Positions 47,607 to 56,981 of a stretch of 64,000 nt of DNA are shown here, in pieces. Location: positions 2,121,001 through 2,185,000 of the forward strand of contig JBCAMK010000004.1 in the NCBI GenBank assembly GCA_038503065.1, given 5' to 3'. The stretch's first letter is position 1. Each line of letters opens with the position of its first letter. The notes under the pieces are model-generated. The model did not search any database and had not been told where the DNA came from. It saw only the letters and a program-made list of their open reading frames with translations. This DNA is from Paragyromitra xinjiangensis (taxonomy: Eukaryota; Ascomycota; Pezizomycetes; Pezizales; Discinaceae). Both the position numbers and the translations under genes were made by a program.

Positions 47607-48450
47607 CTATCGGTATATGTCCGAAAAAGGTCTGGTGTCTGTGAAGCAGGAATCAAAGACCATGTTGACAATCTTTGCGGCTTCGACATCATCTTTGCAT
47701 TTTGGATTGTTCCGCACCGATAGCGTAGCTCTCCTTCGTACACATGCCTGATGTTGCCGTGTAAAATCCCAAACCCCCCTCGTGAAAGCTTCTCTTGTCC
47801 ACCTGCATTCGCCACTTAGGGAAGAAGCCCTTATCTGCTCCCCAACTATGGTCAACTCTTCTCTTCATATAAATAGCAAAGTACGTACCTCAGAGCAAGC
47901 ATGATGCTTCAAGTTATCCCAGTCTACTTCGAACCTTAATTGATCATATGCATGCACTAACTCATGTGCAAGCGTGTCTTCGGTGTGGCCCTGATTACGT
48001 AGTTTGTTCTGGCATAGCAAGATACCGTAATGCGGGGAAAATCCTCCCGATTGTTGCGTGTCGCAAGGCATGCACTTTATGTTCTCGCTGTTCATTTCGC
48101 CGTTGACCTGCCGGATATTAGAGAGCATGAAGCGGACTATTGGACCTGTTGGTTCACCAGCAGGTCAGTAACCATTCTTTCCTACGAGGCAAGTAGGATG
48201 GAGTGAATTGTATACTATATTTCATCAGATAATCCCTCTGCTTCTCACACTTCCGGCATTCTTCCTCTATTTTCCGAGCTTCGCTATCGCGCTCCAGTTG
48301 GGCGTGGTCTTCGTCGGTCATGCCCATGCCGGTCATGTAGGAGAAGGAACGACGCCAAAATTCTGGACTCCATTTGGCTGGAGGGCGAGTGGAGTCCTCA
48401 TCGGTTGAGGTTGTTGCTTGAGGAGTAGGAGGCTCTGTGGATATTGTCAT
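47607..48450 (-). CDS. atp23: Mitochondrial inner-membrane protease Atp23
   Basis: Three exons (48216-48450, 47889-48145, 47607-47834) join to 239 aa. Atp23 is an intermembrane-space metalloprotease that processes Atp6 and assists F0 assembly. The zinc site HELVHAYD (HExxH) lies in exon 2, after [20 protein letters not shown] and [14 protein letters not shown]. The Cys-rich pattern fits oxidative folding by Mia40: [29 protein letters not shown], and a C-terminal part with VRRRATLSV and [11 protein letters not shown]. The N-terminus ([20 protein letters not shown]) is the usual lead-in, without a classical presequence. The 3' end is 388 bp from the Aurora kinase stop (convergent pair). Confidence 0.95.
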
Positions 48451-48869
48451 TTTGGGGGTTGGGGATTTTGAAATAGGATAGAGAATGGGTGGGAATTACA
48501 GTGGGGGAATTACCCGGACAGACGGGAAGCTCCGTTGCAGGTGCAACATCATGGGTGATCACTCGTGTGCTTCATAGCTTATCACTCTGATACATATGCT
48601 GCCTCTACAAGCTCAAAACGAAGCAAAAATTGAAGAAACCTGGGGATTTCCGAATCTAGGACTTTCCAACGTTTATGGTTGGATCGGTGCTGGTGTTCTA
48701 ATCATTACCGTAGTATTCTTACTGTTACCCGGCCTCTAGAACCCCACTGTTCATGCCCCACCACAGCAGGCAGAGAATGCTGTCTATTCCCTGCAGTTGG
48801 AACCCTGACTCACTCGCACTATTCCCAGTTCGCGGTCGAAGCTCCACCAACAAAAAAGCCTCAGTCACA

Positions 48870-50650
48870 ATGAATACCGCTTCAGAGCACATCAATAAGT
48901 TTAAGGACACCACCACAATGAAGGGTCCACGTCCACTCACAATTGTTATCAAGCTTGGTTTGTACACTTTTCTCCCTCCTATAATTGGTGCACTGAAAAA
49001 CTGATATAATTTCAATGCTACAGGGACCTCGTCAATCTGTGACGAAAAAACACACGAGCCTCTTCTATCCAATCTCTCCCTCCTCGTTGAGACTTCCTGC
49101 CGTCTCCGAAGAGAAGGTCATAGAGTTATCCTAGTATCGTCCGGTGCTATTGGAATTGGCCTGAGGAGGCTAGATATCGAGAAACGCCCTAAACACCTTG
49201 CAGTTGTCCAAGTAAATCAATCCTTCTGCTTGCTATCTGGGGAAAGCTGAGAGGGAGAAAGGATTAGAGTGGTGTTTTGCTGAAGCTTAATGGAGTTTAA
49301 TCGTTCCTGTGTTCTACTTAGGCAATTGCTGCCGTTGGCCAATGCAGGCTTATTGCATTATGGGATGAACTATTCAAGCAGCTACGACAGCCTGTAGCAC
49401 AGATCCTATTAACGAGGAATGATATTTCGGACGTATGCGATTATTTCTTTTCCATTGGGCCGTTATGCTTTGACTGACTTGGAGTTTCTAGAGAACCCAA
49501 TACTTGAATGCCGTAAATACCTTTGCAGAGCTATTGAACATGGGAATCATTCCAATTGTAAATGAGAACGATACACTTTCAGTTAATGTATGCTGTCTTA
49601 ATTACTAAGCCTAAGTTAAAAATCTAGTGACTGAATGACTGACTGTGTCTTAGGAAATTAAATTTGGCGACAACGACACCCTCTCCGCCATCACAGCGGG
49701 GATGGTCAATGCGGATTACCTCTTCCTCATGACTGACGTTGACTGCCTCTACACCAACAATCCCCGTACTCACCCGGATGCGAAGCCAATCGAAGTCGTC
49801 GATGACATTTCCATGCTCAACGTTGACGGTAGCTTTACCCACCAGTTCTACCCTCATGGGCCTCATAAAACAAGGTCGACTGACTTCATTCTGGAACTTA
49901 GTCTCCACCGCTGGTTCCTCCCTCGGTACTGGCGGAATGTCCACGAAGCTTACTGCAGCACGCCTTGCTACTTCTGCTGGTGTAACCACCATCATAACCC
50001 GCTCTTCAACTCCCAGCAACATCTTTCACATCGTCCGCTACATTCAATCTCTCAAGACAGAGTCTAGTGTTGGTACACCAACGCTCGGCAACACCTCTCC
50101 CACCCTGCTCCCTGTAGTTTCCACCGATGACCCCATCGTCACATCCCATCTCACTGCTGCTACAAGGCTTACCACTCGACCGTCTACCCCCGCTCAATCA
50201 TCTTCACCTAATACACCCATAACCCCCCCACTGCATACCCGTTTCCTCCCCAAGCCCCGCGCACTCCGCGATCGCTACTTCTGGATTCTCCATGGGCTCG
50301 CACCCCACGGCACAGTATTCATTGACGAGGGTGCCTACCGTGCGCTGACCCGCACGGATAAGGCAGGACTGCTTCCAGTAGGTGTTGTAGATGTTTTAGG
50401 GAACTTTGCACAACAGGATGCAGTGAGCTTGGTTGTTGTGAAGAGACTGCCGCAAGGTGGATATGAGGTGATGGGTAAAGAAGTAGGAAGGGCGTTGGTG
50501 AACTATTCGAGTACTGAGATTGCAAGGATTAAAGGGGAAAAAAGTAGTGCAATTCAAGAGAAATTAGGGTACGCGGATGGGGAGTATGTGGCATATAGAG
50601 ATAACACGGCGTTTTTCCAAAGAGAAGGGAAAGAGGCGGAGGGACATTAG
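48870..50650 (+). CDS. pro1: Glutamate 5-kinase (gamma-glutamyl kinase) with PUA domain
   Basis: Six exons (48870-48957, 49024-49211, 49322-49432, 49492-49587, 49654-49828, 49902-50650) give 468 aa. It phosphorylates glutamate to gamma-glutamyl phosphate, the first and feedback-regulated step of proline synthesis. The amino-acid kinase domain shows [65 protein letters not shown] and [21 protein letters not shown] Ser/Thr-rich insert leads to a C-terminal PUA domain ([40 protein letters not shown]). The start could also be the ATG at 48918, nearer the conserved core; 48870 is the first ATG after a stop-rich leader. The phases of all five introns agree. Confidence 0.95.
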
Positions 50651-51370
50651 ACTGGCTTGTTCTATTGCTTCAGAAGTTCATATTTGGCTTAGCATTTCTT
50701 TTTGTATTTCATATAGGGAGTCTTTTCGGTCGTCTTTTAAGTCAAAATTCCCACCAAGAATATCTTGTTTGGAGCTTCCCCGAGTGATAGCTTGTGAATG
50801 AAAGATTAAGTCCCGCAATACTCGATAGAGCGGAACGACCTCTGGACAGAGACTTTCTTATTAGTTGCCAAGTCTCTTCTACTTTTGTTGTTGGTGTTTG
50901 TTTGTGTATTTGCGTGTCCCCCCTGAGATTCCGTAGAATGGTCTCCAAGTAAGGTAGAATGTAATTTTCACGCCCACTAATTTTGGTGTTGACTTTTGTC
51001 GGCTGTGTGATCTAGTTTTTGAAAGGAGCTTTTTATTAGCCAAGTTGTTTTCCCCTATTTTCCCCTTCCTTCCTTCCTCCCCTCTTCCTCCCCTCCACCA
51101 CTCGTCTCCGCCGCTCATCTCCACCACTCGTCTTCTTACCAACAACACTTCACTGTAATTATACTTTCCTTTCCCCCTGCCCCACTCCCTCTCACTTTGA
51201 TTCTTTGTTCTCAATGAAGACTTTAGTTTTGCTAATGAGGAGCAAACTAGATGGTTTAGAGATAACCACTACTGGTAGAGGATAATCCAACTATTCTCTC
51301 TCCCTCAGAGGAATCCCTCGATGTACCCATTTATGGTTGAAGCACTAATAAGAGTTGCAATGCAGATTCA
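50651..51370. other. 3' region of PRO1 and CT-rich promoter-like segment before repeat copy A
   Basis: A CGAGTGATA motif lies at 50781-50789, 131 bp after the PRO1 stop. From 51025 a T-rich GGAGCTTTTTATTAG is followed by about 130 bp of nearly pure C/T (51050-51190), which looks like a fungal promoter/transcription start on the plus strand, yet no protein gene follows. Confidence 0.4.
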
Positions 51371-51845
51371 TACACACATACACACACAGTCATGGTCACC
51401 GTGCTAACGACAGGTTTACAATCATCATAGCTGGCCTAAGCTGACTGCCTACTACAGTAAATAAAACGCTCTACAGTACTTTTTGAAGGTGCTGGACCTC
51501 CGACACTGTGGTTTTTGTGAACCGCTGCTGGCTTTGAAGTCATTCTTAGAGATAAGTAAGGTTAGTCCTCTCATGGCTGAATGATGCTCCGTATGAATTG
51601 CTTTGGGGTTGGCCTCTGGTCTGCTACTAACCACAGTGTTGGTATGGGTTGGGTTGGCATAACGGCTTCCGAGGGGAAATCATCAGCGGTGTTCTGCAAG
51701 GGAGGGGTAGTAGCTAATGTACGGTTCAAACCGAGGGGTTGCGTATGCGTTTGCCACCCGGGGGGATATATGGTACGTTTTTCCTCCTGATCCTATTTCT
51801 GGCGTTAACACGCGTGATTGTGACTGTGTTCGTGTTCGTGTGTGT
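51371..51845 (+). repeat. Copy A of a duplicated ~475-bp non-coding element
   Basis: Homologous, in the same orientation, to 58003-58480. It opens with a CA-rich tract and GTGCTAACRACAGG, then GGTGCTGGACCTCCG, GTTTTTGTGAACCG and TCCGTATG blocks, then a TGGCATAACGG string (51655-51665) resembling a Pol III A box, and a 60-bp block (51716-51775) identical in both copies. That block holds a perfect stem CGGTT-CA-AACCG (51722-51733), which also reads as a B-box-like GGTTCAAACC, and a second hairpin GGGT..GC/GC..ACCC. It ends at GGTACGT, like a splice donor. Single-base indels between copies break any shared reading frame. It may be a structured or spliced non-coding RNA, or a SINE-like repeat. 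Confidence 0.75.
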
Positions 51846-52914
51846 GTGGATGTGTACATGTAATTCTCGAGGTGAGTCTCATAATTTTATAATCCCCTTC
51901 CCTCTCAGATTTTTTGTAAATATCAATTCCTTTTAATATATTAATGTACAAGATTCGTAAACAACTGTTTTTCTTCTTTTCACTTCATTTCGATTGTGCT
52001 AGTCAGCTCTTTTGTTGAAATGCCTAGCAAATTCGGAGAAGCTAGAAGGGTACTTCTAAGGTGATGTCGATTGTGGCATTGAATCAATGGAAAATTCCTG
52101 GTATAAGAGATAGTAAATATTGTTGATTCTCCTATGTTCATCAGTCTGTTTCTTATCGTGGTATCGATAGAGGCGGGTGGATCAATCTTCTTGTCTAGTT
52201 GTACAGTAGCACTATCGAACCTAAACTCAGGGATTTCTCTGTTACCAGTAGTTGTGTGATGTGATTTCTGTGACCCCTTCCTTGGCTTTAGCTGATGTTT
52301 TTGCGTATGGGCTTCTTTGTTACCTCCATAGAGTGTGGAAGCTATTTGGACGAGGGCCAAGATGTAGTGCAATGGCAATGAATGTCGTTTCGCACCATAA
52401 TCTAGGATACTATGAATTAAAGGTTTCTAAATGTATTCACCCAAAGCAAAAAAATTATAGCTAGGGAATGTGTGGACAAGTAGGGTGCTATCAAAAACGA
52501 AAAGGTGAGTTGAAGATTCAGCAGGTTAAGAGTAGGCACGTGTAGTTGTCTAGAGAATTGCTTTATTCCACTCATATCTACTAAGCTTTATGATGCGAGA
52601 CTTCAAAGAAAAGCTTCTTCCTGATCTAAACTACTACTAAGATCTTACCTAAAATTTGCCCATATTTCTCGAGTGACCACCCGTGATCCCTGTCTTGATA
52701 CTCGAAGGTGTTTAATAGCCTACTTCCGTATTTACAGTGACACCAACAGCGGCAAAACACCAGCCTCTGACTGTTTAAAGGTATTACAGGACTTATGTGA
52801 TGATCTAACACAGAACTCTTTATAATATCATAAACACTTTTCTACCAACCCGAGATATCCAAGTCCAAAAACGCCATAAATACATCCTTCCATATTCATA
52901 CAACACCACCCCCA
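51846..52914. other. Intergenic region between repeat copy A and DPH2
   Basis: 1.07 kb, AT-rich, no supported gene. A GTGAGTCTC..CCCTCTCAG segment (51871-51908) looks like a short intron downstream of copy A. The rest is 3' of the minus-strand DPH2 gene. Confidence 0.35.
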
Positions 52915-54696
52915 TCAATGCCGCACCCCTTCACCACCAACTGTATATCCCTTTGCCACACCACTTCTCCCCACCTCCATCACCGCTCCCTCCTTCAGAT
53001 CCTTCTCTCCTTCCTTCTCATACTCAATGACAAAATCCGATCCTAGCCCTCTCCAACTCCTCTTATCCCTCAAAAATTCTGCAGCTGGCGACACGACACC
53101 CCCAGTTGCACTCAACTGTTTCGAGGAGCTTGAGCTCGTTATCAACGCTGATGATGGTTCGCTACCGTTAGGTTTCTCTTCTAACGTTTTTTCTTTCCGC
53201 TGACGGAGAGGACGGGAGGTAGAGATGTAGCGTCCGGTCCGTAGGTCAAATTCTGGGGGCTCATCTTCACTATCCTCCTCATGATCTTCTCCATTCTCCA
53301 CAGTTTCTCGTTCCTTCGCCTCTGCCTGGCTTCTTGTCGTCTCCTCGTCGAGTTTTAGCAGGCTTTCGAAATCGGTAATCCACTCTCCTGTCCAGCTCTT
53401 TTCCTTATCTAGTGCGCAACCTAGCTCAAACGGTGTGATCACAGCTCGATAGAACTCCCTCCCGCTTTCACTTCCTACGATGCCTTGTTCCCAGCATCCA
53501 ACGCCTACCCATACCTCAACCTCGCTGAAATTCGCAACCTTCTCTACGTTCACTTTGCCCACGACTACTAAGTAGCTTTTCCGGCCCGCTTCGCGAATCT
53601 GCCGTTTTACCATTGAGAGCATTGGGAGGTAGTTTTTCACGTTCAGTGTGTTGACCAGGATCCCGATGATTCCGGCGGTGCGTGCGTGAGAGAGGAGGGC
53701 ATAGCGTCGGCGGAGAAGAACGGAGGTGGATTCCGATGAGATGGTGGAGGTTGTGGGATGGAAGGTGTGGATCGAGGCGACACGAGAGGCGAGGACGAGG
53801 AGGAGGGAGGGGAGTGGGGTGGAGATGTGGAAGAGGGAGTAGGATTGGAGGGTTTCTGGGTCTTCTCCGTTTGGAGGGAGGGTTCGGTTTGGGAGTGGGG
53901 AGGAGGGGTTGTGGATTACGTTGGTTGCGAAGATGTTGCTGTAGCCTTCTGCTGTGAGGAGGTTGTGGAGAGTGGGGATGTAAGAGGTGTAGGTTATGTC
54001 TGCCATGAGGATTACTTTGGAGCCTTTTGAGGGAAAGGTGGAGGTGAAGGAGGTGACGGCGGAGGTGAGGTCAAGTGGGTTGGTAGTGAAGACGTAGATT
54101 ACGGGTAGTTTGGTCGTGGGGGAGAGGCATGAGCGGCCATAGTGGACTAGGACGTCGGCGCCGCAGTGCTCGGCGGCGATTTCGTCGATGCAGCAGGAGG
54201 AGTAGGATGTGTCTGCGAGAATGAAGGCTTTCTTCTCATCTGAGTCTGCCTTTGGTATGTCTTTTGGAGCGCAATTTTCTCCCTGTCCACCACAGCACCC
54301 GTTCTTGTTGGTAGTCCCGTTGGAGCATCCATCTTGCTTCTCAGTACCGCTCTTGCCACAGCACTCTTCGGGAAGCTCTAGCTTCTCTCCTGCTGTACTT
54401 CTCAAGCTCCCGTTTCTCGAATAGTACGGTACACCTTCGTTTATACCCCTCGATATTAAATCGTAAACCCTGGTGCTATCACCTAATAGTTCATCTGGAA
54501 ACTGTAATGCTACCCTTTGGTATCCCTTTTCGACGATTTCTTTGACAGTTCGGTCAATTTCGTATATTTTCCTAAACGCCTCTTCGTCAAGATCCGCATA
54601 AGTCTTTAAATTCGCCGACTCGTCCGGTTCAGTAGCGGCGAACAGGTGGTCACCGGGGGTATAAAGGGCTGGGGCAACAGCTGGAGGTTCTGCCAT
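52915..54696 (-). CDS. dph2: Diphthamide biosynthesis protein 2
   Basis: One exon, 593 aa from the ATG at 54696. Dph1-Dph2 is a radical-SAM-like [4Fe-4S] heterodimer that transfers the 3-amino-3-carboxypropyl group of SAM to a His of elongation factor 2, the first step of diphthamide formation. Motifs: YEIDRTVKEIVEKGYQRVAL with QFPDELLGDS; DTSYSSCCIDEIAAEHCGAD; VLVHYGRSCLSPTTKLPVIY; SYLVVVGKVNVEKVANFSEV and WVGVGCWEQGIV with late Cys. A Cys/Gly-rich insert (ECCGKSGTEKQDGCSNGTTN) lies between the first blocks and is not part of the core fold. The frame is open 37 codons further upstream, but MAEPPAV fits the family better. The C-terminal third is acidic and disordered before a final WRGLGSDF motif. 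Confidence 0.96.
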   Translation of the reverse strand: MAEPPAVAPALYTPGDHLFAATEPDESANLKTYADLDEEAFRKIYEIDRTVKEIVEKGYQRVALQFPDELLGDSTRVYDLISRGINEGVPYYSRNGSLRSTAGEKLELPEECCGKSGTEKQDGCSNGTTNKNGCCGGQGENCAPKDIPKADSDEKKAFILADTSYSSCCIDEIAAEHCGADVLVHYGRSCLSPTTKLPVIYVFTTNPLDLTSAVTSFTSTFPSKGSKVILMADITYTSYIPTLHNLLTAEGYSNIFATNVIHNPSSPLPNRTLPPNGEDPETLQSYSLFHISTPLPSLLLVLASRVASIHTFHPTTSTISSESTSVLLRRRYALLSHARTAGIIGILVNTLNVKNYLPMLSMVKRQIREAGRKSYLVVVGKVNVEKVANFSEVEVWVGVGCWEQGIVGSESGREFYRAVITPFELGCALDKEKSWTGEWITDFESLLKLDEETTRSQAEAKERETVENGEDHEEDSEDEPPEFDLRTGRYISTSRPLRQRKEKTLEEKPNGSEPSSALITSSSSSKQLSATGGVVSPAAEFLRDKRSWRGLGSDFVIEYEKEGEKDLKEGAVMEVGRSGVAKGYTVGGEGVRH

Positions 54697-54907
54697 GGTA
54701 ATTGGATTAGGTTGAAAGTCCGTCCAGCGAATGAGGATTTCTAGAATGGGATGGCGGGGTGGAGAGGAGGGGTGGAAATGAAGGCGTTGGTAAGCGCAGA
54801 GCCGCACGACAGGGTAACTTGACCGTTGTTAACCTTATTTTGTTGTATGCAGCTTCTGCGGCAGACCTGTGAATATTCGGTTTGGTGCGTTTGGGCTTGA
54901 GGACAAG
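54697..54907. promoter_or_regulatory. Short divergent promoter of DPH2 and JIP5
   Basis: Only 211 bp separate the two start codons. Both genes serve translation or ribosome assembly, so joint control is plausible but not shown. A TTTTGTTGTATGCAG segment near 54838 has no clear factor match. Confidence 0.4.
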
Positions 54908-56401
54908 ATGCCGTTTAATTCGCACTCAATTGCGCTGCCAAGTGATGTGTTCTCGTTGGCTTTGCACCCTAGTAAGCCTTTGCTTGCGGCTGGTCTCTCG
55001 TCGGGGCATTTGCATACCTACACTTGGCCGTATTCTGAGGGCGACGAAGATGGAGATGAAGACGACGATGCAGGGGATTCGAAGAAAGAAGAGGATGGTG
55101 GATTTAAGATTTCCTGGAAGACAAAACGCCATAAAGGGAGTTGTAGGTGTATTGCATTTAGTGGAGACGGAGACGGTGAGCTATACATTATCCCTCAATT
55201 ATTGCACTTCAATCATTGCACCCCAATAAACAAGACTTCTAACACTCTGAGATATTGCAGTAATATATTCCTCCGGCACCGATTCACTCTTTAAAGCCGC
55301 CTCCTCAGAAACCGGCAGGGTTTTCGCCAAAACCTTCATCCCCGAAGCTTCCTCGTAACACCTCCGAGAAAAACACTCATTAAGGAAAATCCAGCAGTGC
55401 TAACAACACTCCTCCCCAACCATAGCCACAGCTCAGATTCTCCAACCACTATCCTCCCCCTCTCAGCACACCATCTTCTTATCGGCGCAGACTCCGGCAC
55501 AATCCACTTATTCGACACTCGCACCCCAACCCTTTCTAAACCCTCCTCATCATGGATCAACGCCCACGACGACTACGTCTCCTCTCTTACCGCCCTTCCT
55601 GCCGGCGCCGCAACCACCACCGGTTTCTCCCGCCAGTTCATCTCAACCGGCGACACAACCCTCGCCCACCTCGATGTACGTAAGCCTGGCAACATACTCT
55701 TCAAATCAGAAGACCAAGAAGACGAACTCCTCTGCTCCGCCTTCATCTCCGGACTTCCGGCAAAAGCCGGACGCGGCGGAGAGAAGATCATAACGGGCAA
55801 TACGAGCGGTGTTGCGACACTATGGAATAAGGGTGAGTGGGCGGATCATGAGAATCGGATTAATGTTTCGAAGGCGTCGGGAGACTCGGTGGATGCGGTG
55901 GTCGTGTTGCCGGAGGATTTTACAGTTGCTGGGAAGTGGGGGCGGTATATCGCTGCTGGTGCGGGTGATGGGAAGGTGAAGGTCGTTAAGATGGGGAGTA
56001 ATAGTGTTGTTGCGACGCTGGCGCACTCTTTGACGGCGGAGGAGGCGAAGTTGAAGGTTGCGGAGGACGATATGAAGGGGGGGTATGATAGGGCTATTGA
56101 AGAGGGGGTTGCAGCGCTTGGGATTGATTGTGAGGGAAGGATTGTATCGGGTGGGGGTAGTGTGGTTCGGGTTTGGTATTGGGAAGATGAAGTTGAAGAG
56201 GTGGATGAGGGGAATAAAAAGAAGAGGAGGATGGATGGAAGTGATAGTGATGAGGATAGTGATGCTGGGTCGGACGAGGATGATAGTAGTGAAGAGGAGC
56301 GGGAGAAGAGGAAGAAGAGGAAGAAGAAGAGGAAGGGAGGAAGGGGGAAGGCAAAAAGTGCGGGAGTCAAAGCTGTTTCAAGCTTCAAGGGCTTGGATTA
56401 A
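54908..56401 (+). CDS. jip5: WD-repeat protein Jip5 (60S ribosome biogenesis)
   Basis: Three exons (54908-55175, 55261-55354, 55426-56401) give 445 aa. Jip5 is a nucleolar WD40 protein linked to large-subunit assembly. WD-type segments: VFSLALHPSKPLLAAGLSSG, HKGSCRCIAFSGDG, IYSSGTDSLFKAASSETGRV, HHLLIGADSGTIHLFDTRTP, FISTGDTTLAHLDVRKPGN and KIITGNTSGVATLWNKGEW. The C-terminus is acidic then strongly basic (KRKKRKKKRKGGRGKAKSAG), a nucleolar-type tail, followed by VSSFKGLD. Intron 2 (55355-55425) must end at ACCATAG: its GCTAAC branch site and phase fit, whereas the earlier AG at 55384 leaves the frame broken. Confidence 0.93.
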
Positions 56402-56699
56402 GGCATGGACTGCCGTGAATGTTTATCAAATTCTTGTATAATACCGGATCTTTACCAATATCAATCAACTAATTTGAGGTATCTCAGTACCGGCGAGGAG
56501 CTCTTTTCAGTGATAGCAGGTTTCGGTATTCTCACGAGTCGTCACTCGATAGAGGTATCGAGCTGAGGGACTTCCGTTTTGTACTTCATTTTGTGTAGAG
56601 GGTTGAGTGTAGTCATAAAAATTTCTATCTTATGTCGGTTCGCAGCGTACTGTTATATGCTTTTTTTCAATTTGTAGGGCTCTAGAGACGGAGGAATAC
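56402..56699. other. 3' region of JIP5
   Basis: AT-rich 3' sequence with a TCACTCGATAG motif at 56542-56552, a close relative of the recurrent CGAGTGATA motif in inverse orientation. Nothing else seen. Confidence 0.35.
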
Positions 56700-56701
56700 T
56701 A

Positions 56702-56979
56702 CAGTTGCGTCCAACAAGTTCTTGCGGTTTTTAAGGTACCATGACGCAACAAGGAACCACGAGCCCCATAGCACAACACCCCCAGACCCACCATGCCTCC
56801 CACAACTGAATCTTAATCACGCCAGTGCAATAAAGGACATACTATTAATGCTTTAAGCAATAATGGCGAAACATAATGCTTTCTTTTTGTCGAAAAGTAA
56901 ATATTTTCATTGAGTGGTTCATGGCATCTTGCTGCATCATGGTACTTCAAAAACCGCAAGAACTTGTTGGACGCAACTG
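56702..56979. mobile_element. 278-bp MITE with ~47-bp terminal inverted repeats and TA duplication (Tc1/mariner type)
   Basis: The left end starts CAGTTGCGTCCAACAAGTTC and the right end is its inverse complement. The repeats match for about 47 bp with four mismatches and continue more weakly for another 20 bp. TA dinucleotides flank both ends (56700-56701 and 56980-56981). Terminal CAGT and TA target duplication are typical of Tc1/mariner elements. The 180-bp interior has no transposase frame, so this is a non-autonomous element needing a transposase in trans. Near-identical ends suggest fairly recent insertion. No second copy is present in the window. Confidence 0.8.
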
Positions 56980-56981
56980 TA

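Noticed and set aside
52915..54030. Gly/Val/Glu-rich plus-strand frames opposite DPH2 (for example 53682-54030)
   Set aside because: Antisense shadows of a well-conserved gene.
55318..55425. Apparent frameshift in JIP5 after FIPEASS
   Set aside because: Using the acceptor ACCATAG at 55425, with a GCTAAC branch site, restores the frame; no error or frameshift is needed.
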